A stretch of DNA of 64,000 bases from Amycolatopsis mongoliensis (GTDB lineage Bacteria > Actinomycetota > Actinomycetes > Mycobacteriales > Pseudonocardiaceae). Under the pieces are notes generated by a model. The model did not search any database. It was not told where the DNA came from and worked only from the letters and a program-made list of their open reading frames with translations. Shown here piece by piece: positions 25,109-33,648 of this stretch. Position numbers and translations under genes: made by a program. The number at the start of each line of letters is the position of its first letter. Within the stretch, counting starts at the first letter, position 1. The stretch is from NCBI RefSeq assembly GCF_030285665.1, contig NZ_CP127295.1, positions 9,052,001-9,116,000 of the forward strand. The letters are read 5' to 3'.

Positions 25109-25129
25109 GGTCACCCGGCGCGGGCGAAA
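25109..25129. promoter_or_regulatory. 21-bp palindrome upstream of AI-2E transporter
   Basis: GGTCACCC, five bases, GGGCGAAA, 65 bases upstream of the AI-2E start (25044). Inner arms match the consensus, outer bases differ. Confidence 0.5.
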
Positions 25130-25190
25130 GCGGGCCGGGGCGCCGGCATCGCGTCGACGGTGCGGACCGGAAGACCGGCAGCCCTACTGA

Positions 25191-25203
25191 GTACCGCCGG
25201 TAC
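25191..25203. promoter_or_regulatory. GTACC palindrome upstream of TrmB/LuxR regulator
   Basis: GTAC-CGCCG-GTAC, 61 bases upstream of the ATG at 25265. Similar GGTAC-type palindromes occur at 32190, 40320 and 42949; a site for this or a related LuxR-type regulator is possible. Confidence 0.35.
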
Positions 25204-25264
25204 CTCCTCCTGCCGATCACCGGCGGGTAGTGTCGGCCGGCAAGTGGCCTGCAGCGGGAGAGGC

Positions 25265-26287
25265 ATGCTGGACATCATCGGTCTCCGGGAAACCGATCTC
25301 GACGTCTACCAGGCCTTCGCCGGCACCAGGTCGATGACTCTCGCCGAGATCCGGGAAGCGACGGCGCTCCCCGGCGAAGAACTCCTCCCCATCCTGGAAG
25401 TCCTCACCCGCAAGGGCCTCCTCGCCCGCCTCCCCGGGACACCTCGTGCCTATTCCCCGGTACAGCCCGAAGTGGCCCTCGAAGCGATGCTCCGGCGAAA
25501 AGACCAGGAGCTCTCCGCCGCGCGGCTGGTCACCGAACGGCTCAAGGAGCGGTTTCGCGAGGCTCCCGCGAAACATCCCGTCGACCTCATCGAGGTGATC
25601 GAGGGCAACGAGCGGATCACCGAGCGGGCCGATCAGCTGCTCCGGTCGGCCGAGAACGAAGTCGCCTTCGTCGACAAGCCGCCGTATGCACAGCCGCCCA
25701 CGGTGCTGCACCCCGCCGAACGCGAACTGCTCGAGCGGGGCGTGCGGTTCCGCGGCGTGTACGACCGGAGTGCGCTCGACGAACACGACCTGCCCACCGA
25801 TCTCGAAGCCGGGCTCGCGCTCGGGGAGGAAGCCCGGGTCGTCCCTTCCGCGCCGCTGAAGATGATCCTGGTCGACCACGACGTCGCGCTCGTGCCCTTG
25901 CGGTCCGATCTTCCCGTCGTCGGCACCGCGCTCGTGATCCGGCGGTGCGCCCTGCTCGACGCGCTCGGTGCCCTGTTCGGGCTCCTCTGGCAGGAAGGAC
26001 TTCCGCTGCGGCTGCCCGCCGCCACCGGCGGGGAGCCGGGCGTCCTGCCGCTCGACGACGCCCGGCTCCTCGCGCTCCTCACCACCGGCCTGCCCGACCG
26101 GAGCATCGCCAAGCAGCTCGGCATGAGCTACCGGACGTTCCAGCGCCGGCTCAGCAACCTCATGACCGTCCTCGGCGCCAGCACCCGGTTCCAGGCCGGG
26201 CTCCAGGCTGCCGCGCGAGGCTGGGTCACTGCGGGCGAACCACGCCCGGGTCCGCGAGCGCATAGGCCCGCTGAACCGTCTGCGTGA
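25265..26287 (+). CDS. TrmB-like/LuxR helix-turn-helix regulator
   Basis: A 340-residue regulator; ATG 25265 follows GGGAGAGG. The N-terminus is a TrmB-like winged helix (LRETDLDVYQAFAGTRSMTL, then ATALPGEELLPILEVLTRKG, a short coiled helix to about residue 105). The middle resembles a phospholipase-D-like ligand domain (FVDKPPYA; RFRGVYDRSALDEHDL). The C-terminus is a LuxR-type helix-turn-helix (ALLTTGLPDRSIAKQLGMSY, then RTFQRRLSNLMTVLGASTRF QAG). This two-headed design is common in actinomycetes and often controls secreted or secondary-metabolism genes. Its 3' end overlaps the convergent subtilase by 62 bases. Confidence 0.88.
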   Translation: MLDIIGLRETDLDVYQAFAGTRSMTLAEIREATALPGEELLPILEVLTRKGLLARLPGTPRAYSPVQPEVALEAMLRRKDQELSAARLVTERLKERFREAPAKHPVDLIEVIEGNERITERADQLLRSAENEVAFVDKPPYAQPPTVLHPAERELLERGVRFRGVYDRSALDEHDLPTDLEAGLALGEEARVVPSAPLKMILVDHDVALVPLRSDLPVVGTALVIRRCALLDALGALFGLLWQEGLPLRLPAATGGEPGVLPLDDARLLALLTTGLPDRSIAKQLGMSYRTFQRRLSNLMTVLGASTRFQAGLQAAARGWVTAGEPRPGPRAHRPAEPSA

Positions 26288-29200
26288 CCGTGTTCCCCGA
26301 GCTGTCACGGGCTTCCGTGCGCAGCCAGACGAACCCGTCGGTCGCCGGCGGCTGGTTCGCCGTGACCGTCCACACGGCATCGCCCTGCGGCTTGGCGACC
26401 GCCGCCGTCCACGTGCGGCCACCGTCCACCGAAGTGGACACCCGCAGCTGCGTCACCGGTCCGCCGCCGCGCGCGCCGGAATGCGACGCGGCGGCGACGT
26501 CGAAGGTGAACGACGGCCCCGCCGGCGCGCGGTTGGCCGGGTCCAGCGGGAACCGGTAGTCCAGCTGGATGAGCGGCTGGAAGGAACACGCTCCCCCACC
26601 CGGATAACACGAGAACCCGGCCGGCGGTGCGGCGCCGGACCGCTCCGAAGCGAACGTCCACGACGTCTCGGTCCGCGGGGCGTGCCGGAACAGGACACCG
26701 CTGGGCGTGCCGACCTGGGCCTGCGCCGGCATCACGTCGGTGACGTCGAGCCGGTACACCGCGGGTTCCGGGGCGAGCCGGAACACCGGGAACAGCGCCA
26801 GCGGATCGTCCGCATTGGAGCGCGGAACCTCGGCCCCGTTCCGGAACAGGCGAGCGGTGGTGCCGGTGAAGTACCGGGCGTTCTCGTACGGGCTCGTGAA
26901 GTGCCCACCGTCGGACCACTGCAGCGCGGGGACGAACAGGTCCGGGTCCTCGCCACCGCGGCACAGCGAGCACAGCACCGTCCAGCCGCTCGCGGTCGCC
27001 GGATAACGCGCCGGATGGTCCGCCGGCAGTTCCACCGCCGTGCTGTGGAGCGCGGCGCGGAACCAGTGCTCGTCCGGCCTCGACCGCTCCCCTCGGCGGT
27101 AGCCACCCTGGACGTTCATCGCCAGGGACGCCCGCCTGCCCGCGGCATCGGTGCCGGACAGGGTCACCACGCGCTTCCAGACCAGCCGGTCGTCGCCGGG
27201 CCCGGTGTACTCCGTCCACGAACCCGGCACGGGGATCTTCGCGCCCTGGACGAGCTGGGTCTTCCAGGAACCGGTCGGGAAGGCGTACCAGTTCTTCTGC
27301 CCGGTCAGCTCCGGCCGGTCGGCGTGGTAGGTCGTCTTCGTGGCCACCAGCGTGGCCGGGTCGACCCGGCGCACGAGGTCCTTCGGCACACCGTTGGCGT
27401 CGAAGTAGCTGAGGTTGTACATCGCGTCGGGAGCCGCGCGCACCACCAGCCGCACCGAGACGGACCCGGCGGCACGCAGCGCCTCACCCTGGTCGTGACC
27501 GAGGGAAAGCGCCGGCACCACCGCGCTCGTGAGCCCGGGGATCGGCGGAGCGCCCGCCACATCGGCGTACGGGAGCACCGCGGTCCCGCCCGCGGCGGCC
27601 ACCGCACGGGCCGCGTCCGACGCGCCGAGGAAGACGTCGCCCGCCGGGTCGGCCGAACCGGCCGGGACCGGGATCCGCACGAGGACGGCCTTTCCGTGGA
27701 CGTCCAGCCCGGCGAGCTCGCCGGCTCCGCCCGCCCCGGCGAACACGACGGGCAGGGTCCGCTCGCCCGGCAGTTTCGCCGTCAGCGTCGGCACGTCGTA
27801 CGCCGGGTTCAAAACGGTCCCGCCGGCCCGGAGGTCGACGGCCGCCTGCGCCAGCACCGCGCTGTCCTGCAACGAAATCGTGCCGGTCGAGGTCGCCGCC
27901 GCCGGGGCCACCCGGACGTCCCAGGCTCCCCCGCCCGTCGACAACCCGGCTTCCCCGATGTAGCCGTTCGTGCCCGCGGCCGGGGGAATCACCCGCCGCA
28001 GCATCACGGTGCGGTCCCGAAGATCCGCCGGGGCCGGCGTGACCAGGGTGGCCGGGACGGCGTTCGCCGCGTTCAAGGTGATTTCGGCCGTACCCGGGAC
28101 GACCACCCCGGAGGCGCTGACGGCCGACCAGCGGCGCGCCGTCGCGCCGCGTTCGACCACCCAGCCCAGCGCCGAGTACCGCCCGGCGGGCACGGCGACC
28201 CGGCCGGCCCCGCCCACCAGGTCGACCTGCTGGCTGACCTGGTCGAGGAAGGGGTCGTTGCGGTTCCCGCTGCCACCGTCGTCGTCGATCAGCTGCGCCG
28301 ACGCCTGCTCGGCCGGCGCCCCCGCCGAGTCCAGCACGCGGACGGTGACCGGGACCAGCGCGGCCGCGTTGTAGGCGCTCACGGTGGTGCGCACCGACCC
28401 GCCGTCCGCGGTCGTCGCCACCACCGCACCGCCGTAGACCCCGGCGGCACCTTCGTTCGGGTCCTGGCTGAGTTCGACGGACCTGGTGGACTTCGGCGGA
28501 ACGGACAGCGTCGTGCTCGCCAAGCGCATCCCGGTCGGCGGCTGGGCGTTCCCGTCCCACGGGCGCACGGCCAGCTTCAGGTTCAGCTCGAGCGGCCGGT
28601 CACCGGTGTTCGTGTACGACAGGCTCCGCACGACCTGCGCCGCGCCCGGCCCGGTGCGCTCGGTGCGGCCGAAGCTCGCCACCGCCGGACCGGTCGCCTG
28701 CTGCGAAACCGCCCGGCCGACGTCGAGGAGCCCGGCTCCCTGTTCGTACCACCGCAGGCCGACGTCCTTCGCCGTGCTGACCAGGATGTTCTTCAGCGCG
28801 TCCCCCGCCGTGCCCGGGTGTTGCTGGAGCAGGATCGCCGCGGCTCCCGCGACGTGCGGGGTGGCCATCGAGGTACCCGACACCCGGGTGTAGAAGTCGT
28901 CGACCGGATCACCCAGCGAGGTGCCGGCGGCGCGGGCGGCGGCGATCCCGACGCCCGGTGCGGAGATCTCCGGCTTGACCGCCGCGTCCCGCAGCCGCGG
29001 GCCGCGGCTGCTGAACCAGGCAAGGGTGTTGTCGCGGTCGAGCGCGCCCACCGTCAGGGCCGACGACGCCGAGCCCGGCGTCGTCACCGTGCGATCGCCC
29101 GGCCCCGCGTTGCCCGCGGCGACCACGAACAGGGTGCCGGTCTTCGCCGAAAGCGTGTCGAGCTGCTGGCTCAGCGGGTCGTAGCCGTCGCTCACCCCGG

Positions 29201-30236
29201 CGCCCAGGCTCAGGTTGACGATCTTCGCGCCCTGTGCGACGACCCAGTCGATCCCGGCCATCACCTGCGCGGTGTCCCCGGCGCCCGAAGCGTCGAAAAC
29301 CTTGGCCACGATCAGCTTCGCGTCCGGCGCGACGCCCTTGTAGCGCCCGCCGGAGGCCGCACCGGTGCCGCCGATGATCGACGCGACGTGCGTGCCGTGG
29401 CCGTGGTGGTCCGCGACATCGCCTTCACCGCTGAAGTCCTCGGCCGCGATCGTCTTGCCCACCAGGTCCGGGTGCTGCGCGTCGATCCCGGTGTCGACGA
29501 CGGCGACCGTCGTCCCGGCGCCGGTCAGGCCCTGCTTCCACGCGACCGGCGCGCCCACCTGCGCGGTGCTCCGGTCCAGGGCCACGTGCACCTTCCGGTC
29601 CAGCCGGACCTCGGAAACCCCCGCGGCCAGGGTGGGTTTCCCGGCCGGGTCGCGGGACACGAGAGACCGCCAGAAGTCGGCCGCGCCGGCCTTTTCGACC
29701 TGCAGGCCGACTCCGTTGGCCGTGGGCAGCGGGATCCGCCGGTGGGTCCGCGGGAACGCCTTCCCCTTCGCGTCCAGCGCCGTCGCGGAAAGCCCCGCCT
29801 TGCCGCCGTAACGCGCGATGACCGGGATCGTCGCGGACGCCGAGTCGTCCCGGCCGTCCTCGGCGAGCTCGGTCAGGTTGAACAGGTCCCGGCTCAACGC
29901 CCCGCTGCTGACCAGCGCGAGCGCGTCCGAGGGGTAGACGAGCAGCCCTTCGCCCGTCGTGGTGATGTGGAACGCGGGCTGCGGCCGGTCCGGGCGGACC
30001 GCCGGTTCGACCTGGGCGGTGCGGTGCCCCGCGCCGTCCTGCTCATAGGTGACCACGTCGCCGGTGAGCAACGTGATCCGGTGGACCGCCGGGGGCCCGG
30101 CGGCCGGGGGTCCGGACGGTGCGGCGCCGGCGACGCCCGGCACGGGCAGCGGGGACAGGACGATCGCGGCGACGACGGCCCAGCGGCTCCACGTGCGACG
30201 TGGGCGGCCGGCCGGGTGAGGGGAACGCGGGGACAT
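26226..30236 (-). CDS. large secreted subtilisin-like serine protease (S8)
   Basis: A 1336-residue exported protease. Residues 1-39 are a signal peptide ending GVAGAA; 40-220 are a propeptide-like region (HRITLLTGDVVTY). The S8 catalytic domain spans about 235-515: Asp248 (VAVVDTGID), His280 (HGHGTHVASI), Asn376 (VVAAGNAGPG) and Ser456 (SGTSMATPHVAGAAAI), all intact. A further 800 residues form beta-rich domains, including a PA-like insert (KAVLVRIPVP, about 860-880). No sorting signal is seen, so it is probably released. It is followed by no gene on its strand and preceded by a strong terminator (30342). Nearby polymer-synthesis genes make a peptide-remodelling role conceivable but unproven. 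Confidence 0.93.
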   Translation of the reverse strand: MSPRSPHPAGRPRRTWSRWAVVAAIVLSPLPVPGVAGAAPSGPPAAGPPAVHRITLLTGDVVTYEQDGAGHRTAQVEPAVRPDRPQPAFHITTTGEGLLVYPSDALALVSSGALSRDLFNLTELAEDGRDDSASATIPVIARYGGKAGLSATALDAKGKAFPRTHRRIPLPTANGVGLQVEKAGAADFWRSLVSRDPAGKPTLAAGVSEVRLDRKVHVALDRSTAQVGAPVAWKQGLTGAGTTVAVVDTGIDAQHPDLVGKTIAAEDFSGEGDVADHHGHGTHVASIIGGTGAASGGRYKGVAPDAKLIVAKVFDASGAGDTAQVMAGIDWVVAQGAKIVNLSLGAGVSDGYDPLSQQLDTLSAKTGTLFVVAAGNAGPGDRTVTTPGSASSALTVGALDRDNTLAWFSSRGPRLRDAAVKPEISAPGVGIAAARAAGTSLGDPVDDFYTRVSGTSMATPHVAGAAAILLQQHPGTAGDALKNILVSTAKDVGLRWYEQGAGLLDVGRAVSQQATGPAVASFGRTERTGPGAAQVVRSLSYTNTGDRPLELNLKLAVRPWDGNAQPPTGMRLASTTLSVPPKSTRSVELSQDPNEGAAGVYGGAVVATTADGGSVRTTVSAYNAAALVPVTVRVLDSAGAPAEQASAQLIDDDGGSGNRNDPFLDQVSQQVDLVGGAGRVAVPAGRYSALGWVVERGATARRWSAVSASGVVVPGTAEITLNAANAVPATLVTPAPADLRDRTVMLRRVIPPAAGTNGYIGEAGLSTGGGAWDVRVAPAAATSTGTISLQDSAVLAQAAVDLRAGGTVLNPAYDVPTLTAKLPGERTLPVVFAGAGGAGELAGLDVHGKAVLVRIPVPAGSADPAGDVFLGASDAARAVAAAGGTAVLPYADVAGAPPIPGLTSAVVPALSLGHDQGEALRAAGSVSVRLVVRAAPDAMYNLSYFDANGVPKDLVRRVDPATLVATKTTYHADRPELTGQKNWYAFPTGSWKTQLVQGAKIPVPGSWTEYTGPGDDRLVWKRVVTLSGTDAAGRRASLAMNVQGGYRRGERSRPDEHWFRAALHSTAVELPADHPARYPATASGWTVLCSLCRGGEDPDLFVPALQWSDGGHFTSPYENARYFTGTTARLFRNGAEVPRSNADDPLALFPVFRLAPEPAVYRLDVTDVMPAQAQVGTPSGVLFRHAPRTETSWTFASERSGAAPPAGFSCYPGGGACSFQPLIQLDYRFPLDPANRAPAGPSFTFDVAAASHSGARGGGPVTQLRVSTSVDGGRTWTAAVAKPQGDAVWTVTANQPPATDGFVWLRTEARDSSGNTVTQTVQRAYALADPGVVRPQ

Positions 30237-30341
30237 CGGACCTCACTCTCCTCGGATACCACGCGGCGGCCGTGGATCACGGCCGCCGCGAGAGGGGTTT
30301 CCCGAGGATGAGGCAGGTTTTCCCGGAACGACATGGCTTTC

Positions 30342-30378
30342 CCTGGCGGTGTGTCGCCATCGGCGACACACCGCCAGG
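30342..30378 (-). terminator. strong hairpin terminator after the lamin-tail gene
   Basis: A perfect 17-base inverted repeat (CCTGGCGGTGTGTCGCC, loop ATC, and its complement) lies 47 bases past the stop of the minus-strand lamin-tail gene and 106 bases before the subtilase start. It should end transcription of the former and insulate the latter. Confidence 0.8.
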
Positions 30379-30424
30379 AGGAGGCCCGGGCCGTGAGGGC
30401 GGCCCGGGCCTGGCGGGGGGAGGC

Positions 30425-31057
30425 TCAGTTCTCCATGCCGGGGGTGCGCTGGTGCAGCGAGAAGTCCACGCGGTTGTTGTCGGTGTCCGTGCTCAGGATG
30501 TCGCGGGCACTGGCCGCGGCGAGCTGCTCGGTGGCCGCGGTCTCCGGCAGGGCGGCCTGGCCCTCCCGCGGGGTCGAAGCCGCCGCGTTGAACGCGACGC
30601 CGTCGACCTTGGTGCCGGTCTGGCTGAACACGGCGACCCCGCCGTTGGCCGGGATGCCCTCGGGGCCGGCCAGGAAGAACGGCACGACGTTGGTCTGGTC
30701 CGAAATGGTGCCGGAGAAGTTCTGGCCGGTGAGCACCACGAACTGGCCCGGGTTGCCCTTCGGCTGCAGCACCATGCCCGCCGGCAGGGCGATCGTGTCG
30801 ATCACGTTGTTCGACGGGCCGTAGACGCGGATCGTGTAGCCGGTCAGGTCCTGCGCGCGGTTCGACACGTTGCGGATCTCGATGAACTCGTCGGTCGCGC
30901 CATTGGGGCCACGGGTCGAGAGCTCGTTGATCACCACCGACGACGAAACGAGCGGCTGGGCTTCGGTCGAAGGCTCGGCGGCCGCGGTCGCGACACCACC
31001 GGCCAGGGTGCCCGCCAGTACCGCCAGAATTGCCGAACCGCCCAGGAGACGACGCAT
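30425..31057 (-). CDS. secreted lamin-tail-domain protein
   Basis: A 210-residue exported protein. Residues 1-28 are a signal peptide (LLGGSAILAVLAGTLAGGVA, TAAA). Residues 40-195 are a lamin-tail (LTD) domain: VVINELSTRGPNGATDEFIE, IRNVSNRAQDLTGYTIRVYG, then QFVVLTGQNFSG and the closing DTDNNRVDFS before RTPG. Bacterial LTD proteins are extracellular adhesive or surface-polymer modules. A second, shorter LTD protein lies at 31550-32053 with an XRE regulator gene between. Ends in a strong terminator. Confidence 0.88.
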   Translation of the reverse strand: MRRLLGGSAILAVLAGTLAGGVATAAAEPSTEAQPLVSSSVVINELSTRGPNGATDEFIEIRNVSNRAQDLTGYTIRVYGPSNNVIDTIALPAGMVLQPKGNPGQFVVLTGQNFSGTISDQTNVVPFFLAGPEGIPANGGVAVFSQTGTKVDGVAFNAAASTPREGQAALPETAATEQLAAASARDILSTDTDNNRVDFSLHQRTPGMEN

Positions 31058-31200
31058 GACTGAGTCCTTTCGAGGTGATTTTCGGGAATTTCGAATACCA
31101 TTCTCCGCCGCGAGATTAACAGTTCTCCGCCGGCGGCCACTTCAGTATCCAGGGAAGATCGACGCGACCGGAAGGGGCCAGTTATCCGGTACTTTCCTGC

Positions 31201-31503
31201 TCAGCCGGTCGGCGCATTCTTCCGGCGACGTCGCCGGGCCACCGCCGCGGCGAGTTCGAGTTCGTCGCAGGGCGTGTCGAGCACGCGGCTCAGCCAGCTC
31301 CGCCAGTACGGGCCGGGGATGCGTTTCCCCCGCTCCCAGCGGGAGACTTCCTCACGGGTGACGCTCGCGTTGCCGGACATCGCGTGCAGTCTCGTGGCCA
31401 GGTCTTCCTGGGACCACCCTTTCGCACTCCTCCGCTCGGCGAGCAGCTCGCACATCGAATGGAACGGAGTTCTTTTCCCGCGTGTGCTTTTTGCGGGCAC
31501 CAC
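31201..31503 (-). CDS. XRE-family helix-turn-helix regulator
   Basis: A 100-residue DNA-binding protein. GTG 31503 is chosen for the AAAGAGG just upstream; the frame is open further but that overlaps the lamin-tail gene. Residues 18-80 form an XRE helix-turn-helix: MCELLAERRSAKGWSQEDLA, TRLHAM, then ASVTREEVSRWERGKRIPGP and YWRSWLSRVLDTP. The C-terminus is basic (ARRRRRKNAP). It sits between the two lamin-tail genes on the same strand and may regulate them. Confidence 0.82.
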   Translation of the reverse strand: MVPAKSTRGKRTPFHSMCELLAERRSAKGWSQEDLATRLHAMSGNASVTREEVSRWERGKRIPGPYWRSWLSRVLDTPCDELELAAAVARRRRRKNAPTG

Positions 31504-31549
31504 GGACACCTCTTTCGTCGTTTCTCGCGGGGACCGGCTGAGCCGGAAG

Positions 31550-32053
31550 TCAGCGCCGCGACCGCGCGCAGCTGAAGTCGGCCCGGTTGTCGTCGGTGTC
31601 GCGGCTGAAGGCGTCCCGGGACTCCGCCAGCCCGGGACAGGCGACCGCGGCGTCCCGTTCCCGGCAGGGTGACGCCGAGGTCCAGGCGACGCTGTCGACC
31701 CGAACCCGCCGCTGGTCCAGGAGCATCTGGCCGTCACCGGGGATCTCCGGCACGACCAGCCCCGCCACCTCGGTTCCGCCGAAACCACCGGCGGCGACCA
31801 GGAAGTGGCCGTCGGCGTAGATCTCGGCACCGACCGGCAGCAGGGCCAGTTCGACCGGCGCCGGGCCACCGGTGCACGACCGCAGGGACCAGCCGCCGAG
31901 ATCCGCCGCGGCGGCGCCGACGTTGTGCAGGTCGAGGTAGCCGGCCGGACCGCCGAGCACCTCGTGGATCTTGACCTGCGGCGCGGGGGCGGCCGCGGGG
32001 GCCGGCGGGGCACCGAGTGTCAGGGCCAGGAGCAGTGCGTCGAACCGGGTCAC
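31550..32053 (-). CDS. short secreted lamin-tail-domain protein
   Basis: A 167-residue exported protein from GTG 32053, with GAGGGGAGG upstream. Residues 1-24 are a signal peptide (FDALLLALTLGAPPAPAAAP). The rest is a minimal LTD domain: VKIHEVLGGPAGYLDLHNVG, LGGWSLRSC, HFLVAAGGFGG and the closing DTDDNRADFS, the same end motif as its relative at 30425. Three Cys (RSC, SPC, VAC) occur in the domain. Head-to-tail with the XRE gene (46 bases), perhaps co-transcribed. Confidence 0.82.
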   Translation of the reverse strand: MTRFDALLLALTLGAPPAPAAAPAPQVKIHEVLGGPAGYLDLHNVGAAAADLGGWSLRSCTGGPAPVELALLPVGAEIYADGHFLVAAGGFGGTEVAGLVVPEIPGDGQMLLDQRRVRVDSVAWTSASPCRERDAAVACPGLAESRDAFSRDTDDNRADFSCARSRR

Positions 32054-32189
32054 GGAACCGGCCTCCCCTCATCGGGAAACGGCCGCACGGTCCCTTGCCT
32101 CGTCGACGCTGATGTGCTCACACCGGTCACATTAGGAAGAAGATCGCCGGCCCGCAGGATACGGCCGGTACCGAACCTCGTCCGGTCCC

Positions 32190-32204
32190 GGTACCCCCGG
32201 TACC
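32190..32204. promoter_or_regulatory. GGTACC palindrome upstream of lamin-tail gene
   Basis: GGTACC-CCC-GGTACC, perfect, between the response-regulator stop (32215) and the lamin-tail start (32053); a partial second copy (CCGGTACCG) lies at 32165. The most symmetrical member of the GGTAC group in this window. Confidence 0.4.
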
Positions 32205-32214
32205 TGCGGGGCGG

Positions 32215-32883
32215 TCAGCGGGCCGGCCCCGGTGGCCGGCCTGGGCCTTCGAGGCGGACCTGGCCCGCCCGGGAACCGAGTGCGTGCACCAGTTCGCGCC
32301 GGCTCGCGAACCCCAGTTTGTGCAGGATCCGGCTGGAGTAGTTCTTCACCGTCTGCCGGGCCAGGTGCAGCTCGCCGGCGATTTCGTCGTTCGACCACCG
32401 GCAGAGCATCAGCGCGAGGATGTCCTCCTCCCGCTTGGTCATCACGTTGGCGTGCGGCACGGCGTCCGCGAGCAGCGGCGTCGTCTCCCCGGCCGGAACC
32501 CAGACCCGCCCGCCGGCGAGCGTGGACCGCACCGCGGCGACCAGCCGGGCGCCGCTCACCGACTTGTGCACGAAACTGTCCGCCCCGGCGTTCAGGGCCG
32601 TCGCCACGGCCGCCGGCGAGGAGTCGCCGGCGAACACGAGCACGACTGCCCCTTCGAGGTGTTCCTTGGCGAACTGGCAGATGCCCGCCCCCGCCGGCTC
32701 CCCGGAGATCGACAGCTCGGTGATGACCATGTCGGGGTGGTTCTTTTCGCATTGCCGCAACGCTTCCCGTTCGGTGCCGGCTTCGGTCACCACCCGGACG
32801 CCGGCGTAGTCCTGCAGCAGCTGCCGGACCGCGTACCTGAGCACGGGCTGGTCGTCCACCACGAGCGTCGTGACGCAGTGCAT
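32215..32883 (-). CDS. NarL/LuxR-type response regulator with non-canonical receiver
   Basis: A 222-residue regulator: receiver domain (1-120) and LuxR helix-turn-helix (150-210: MTKREEDILALMLCRWSNDE, IAGELHLARQTVKNYSSRIL HKLGF). The acidic pocket is kept (VVDDQP, Asp10/Asp11) and so is the Lys of VHKS, but the phospho-acceptor position reads MVITELSI: Glu56 replaces Asp. Glu can mimic phospho-Asp, so the protein may be always on or respond to something other than a kinase. No histidine kinase gene is adjacent. A CCCCTCACCCGGGGGTG site lies 123 bases upstream. Confidence 0.88.
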   Translation of the reverse strand: MHCVTTLVVDDQPVLRYAVRQLLQDYAGVRVVTEAGTEREALRQCEKNHPDMVITELSISGEPAGAGICQFAKEHLEGAVVLVFAGDSSPAAVATALNAGADSFVHKSVSGARLVAAVRSTLAGGRVWVPAGETTPLLADAVPHANVMTKREEDILALMLCRWSNDEIAGELHLARQTVKNYSSRILHKLGFASRRELVHALGSRAGQVRLEGPGRPPGPAR

Positions 32884-33005
32884 GGTTCCCCTCGGTGTGT
32901 TGTCCGGTGCTCGGGCCTCTGCGATCGTCCCGCTTCCAGTACCGGGTGAGGACCGTCAACCGGGTGATACGGCCGTCCTCCCGCGGGGCCGGCGCCGGAC
33001 GGTCG

Positions 33006-33025
33006 CCCCTCACCCGGGGGTGCAG
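33006..33025. promoter_or_regulatory. CCCCTCAYCCGGGGGTG motif, copy 1
   Basis: CCCCTCACCCGGGGGTGCAG overlaps the stop of the DUF4142 gene and lies 123 bases upstream of the response-regulator start. The first 17 bases match copies at 40799 and 46988 (one C/T change). It may be coding coincidence in part. Confidence 0.4.
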
Positions 33026-33546
33026 GCGACCGCCGCGGCCAGCGCCTGGTCCAGGTGGTGCCGCAGCACAGGCGCCGACCTGGCGGCCAGTGCCTTCACC
33101 TCGGGCGACCACCCGTTGCGGGTTTCCCGCTCGCCCTGCGCGAGCCCCCGCAGGTGCGCGGCGATCTGGTCCCGCAGCCAGGCGGCGTCGAAGTCCCGAC
33201 CGGACCGGGCCGACAGGTCGGCGATCTGCCCGAGCTGGCCGGGGTCGGGCACGGAGTACAGCGTGACGGCGACCTGCGCCGAGACGGCGACCAGGTCGGC
33301 GTCCAGTTCCGTGTGGTGCGCGGCGAACCGGGGACCGAGCTCCCGCACCCGGGCGCAGCTGCCCCGGCCCACCAGGTTGCCGGTGACGATTTCGAACAGG
33401 TTGTCCTGGTGCGTCCGGTTCAGGTACTCGCGATCCTGCGGGGACACGTCGGCGCGGACCGGCAGCGGTGCGGCGCCCGCGGCCGGCACGACCGGCAGCA
33501 GGACGCCGAGCAATGCGGCGACGACCGATGCGGACCGGATGTTCAT
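33010..33546 (-). CDS. secreted DUF4142 protein
   Basis: A 178-residue exported protein; ATG 33546 follows GGGAG. Residues 1-26 are a signal peptide (IRSASVVAALLGVLLPVVPA, AGAAP). The rest is one DUF4142 four-helix, ferritin-like bundle: SPQDREYLNRTHQDNLFEIV, LGPRFAAHHTELDADLVAVS, SGRDFDAAWLRDQIAAHLRG and EVKALAARSAPVLRHHLDQA. Two Cys (GSCAR, VACTPG) may pair. Function of the family is unknown; members are exported or periplasmic. It lies between the response regulator and the polymer operon, all on one strand. Confidence 0.85.
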   Translation of the reverse strand: MNIRSASVVAALLGVLLPVVPAAGAAPLPVRADVSPQDREYLNRTHQDNLFEIVTGNLVGRGSCARVRELGPRFAAHHTELDADLVAVSAQVAVTLYSVPDPGQLGQIADLSARSGRDFDAAWLRDQIAAHLRGLAQGERETRNGWSPEVKALAARSAPVLRHHLDQALAAAVACTPG

Positions 33547-33634
33547 GGTGATCTCCCTGGGTTCGGGTCGGGGGCGGCGGGACGATCGTCGGCGATCGAT
33601 CACGGCGCAGGCAATCCGCGTCCCGAGCCACGAC

Positions 33635-33648
33635 GTCCCGTTCGGGAC
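33635..33648 (-). terminator. short hairpin after the aminotransferase stop
   Basis: GTCCCGTTCGGGAC, a 5-6 bp stem directly after the minus-strand stop of the diaminobutyrate aminotransferase, at the end of the polymer operon. Short, so only a weak candidate. Confidence 0.35.

Noticed and set aside
26481..30311. 1276-codon plus-strand frame opposite the subtilase
   Set aside because: No recognisable motif and strongly arginine-biased; the minus strand has a complete S8 catalytic triad.
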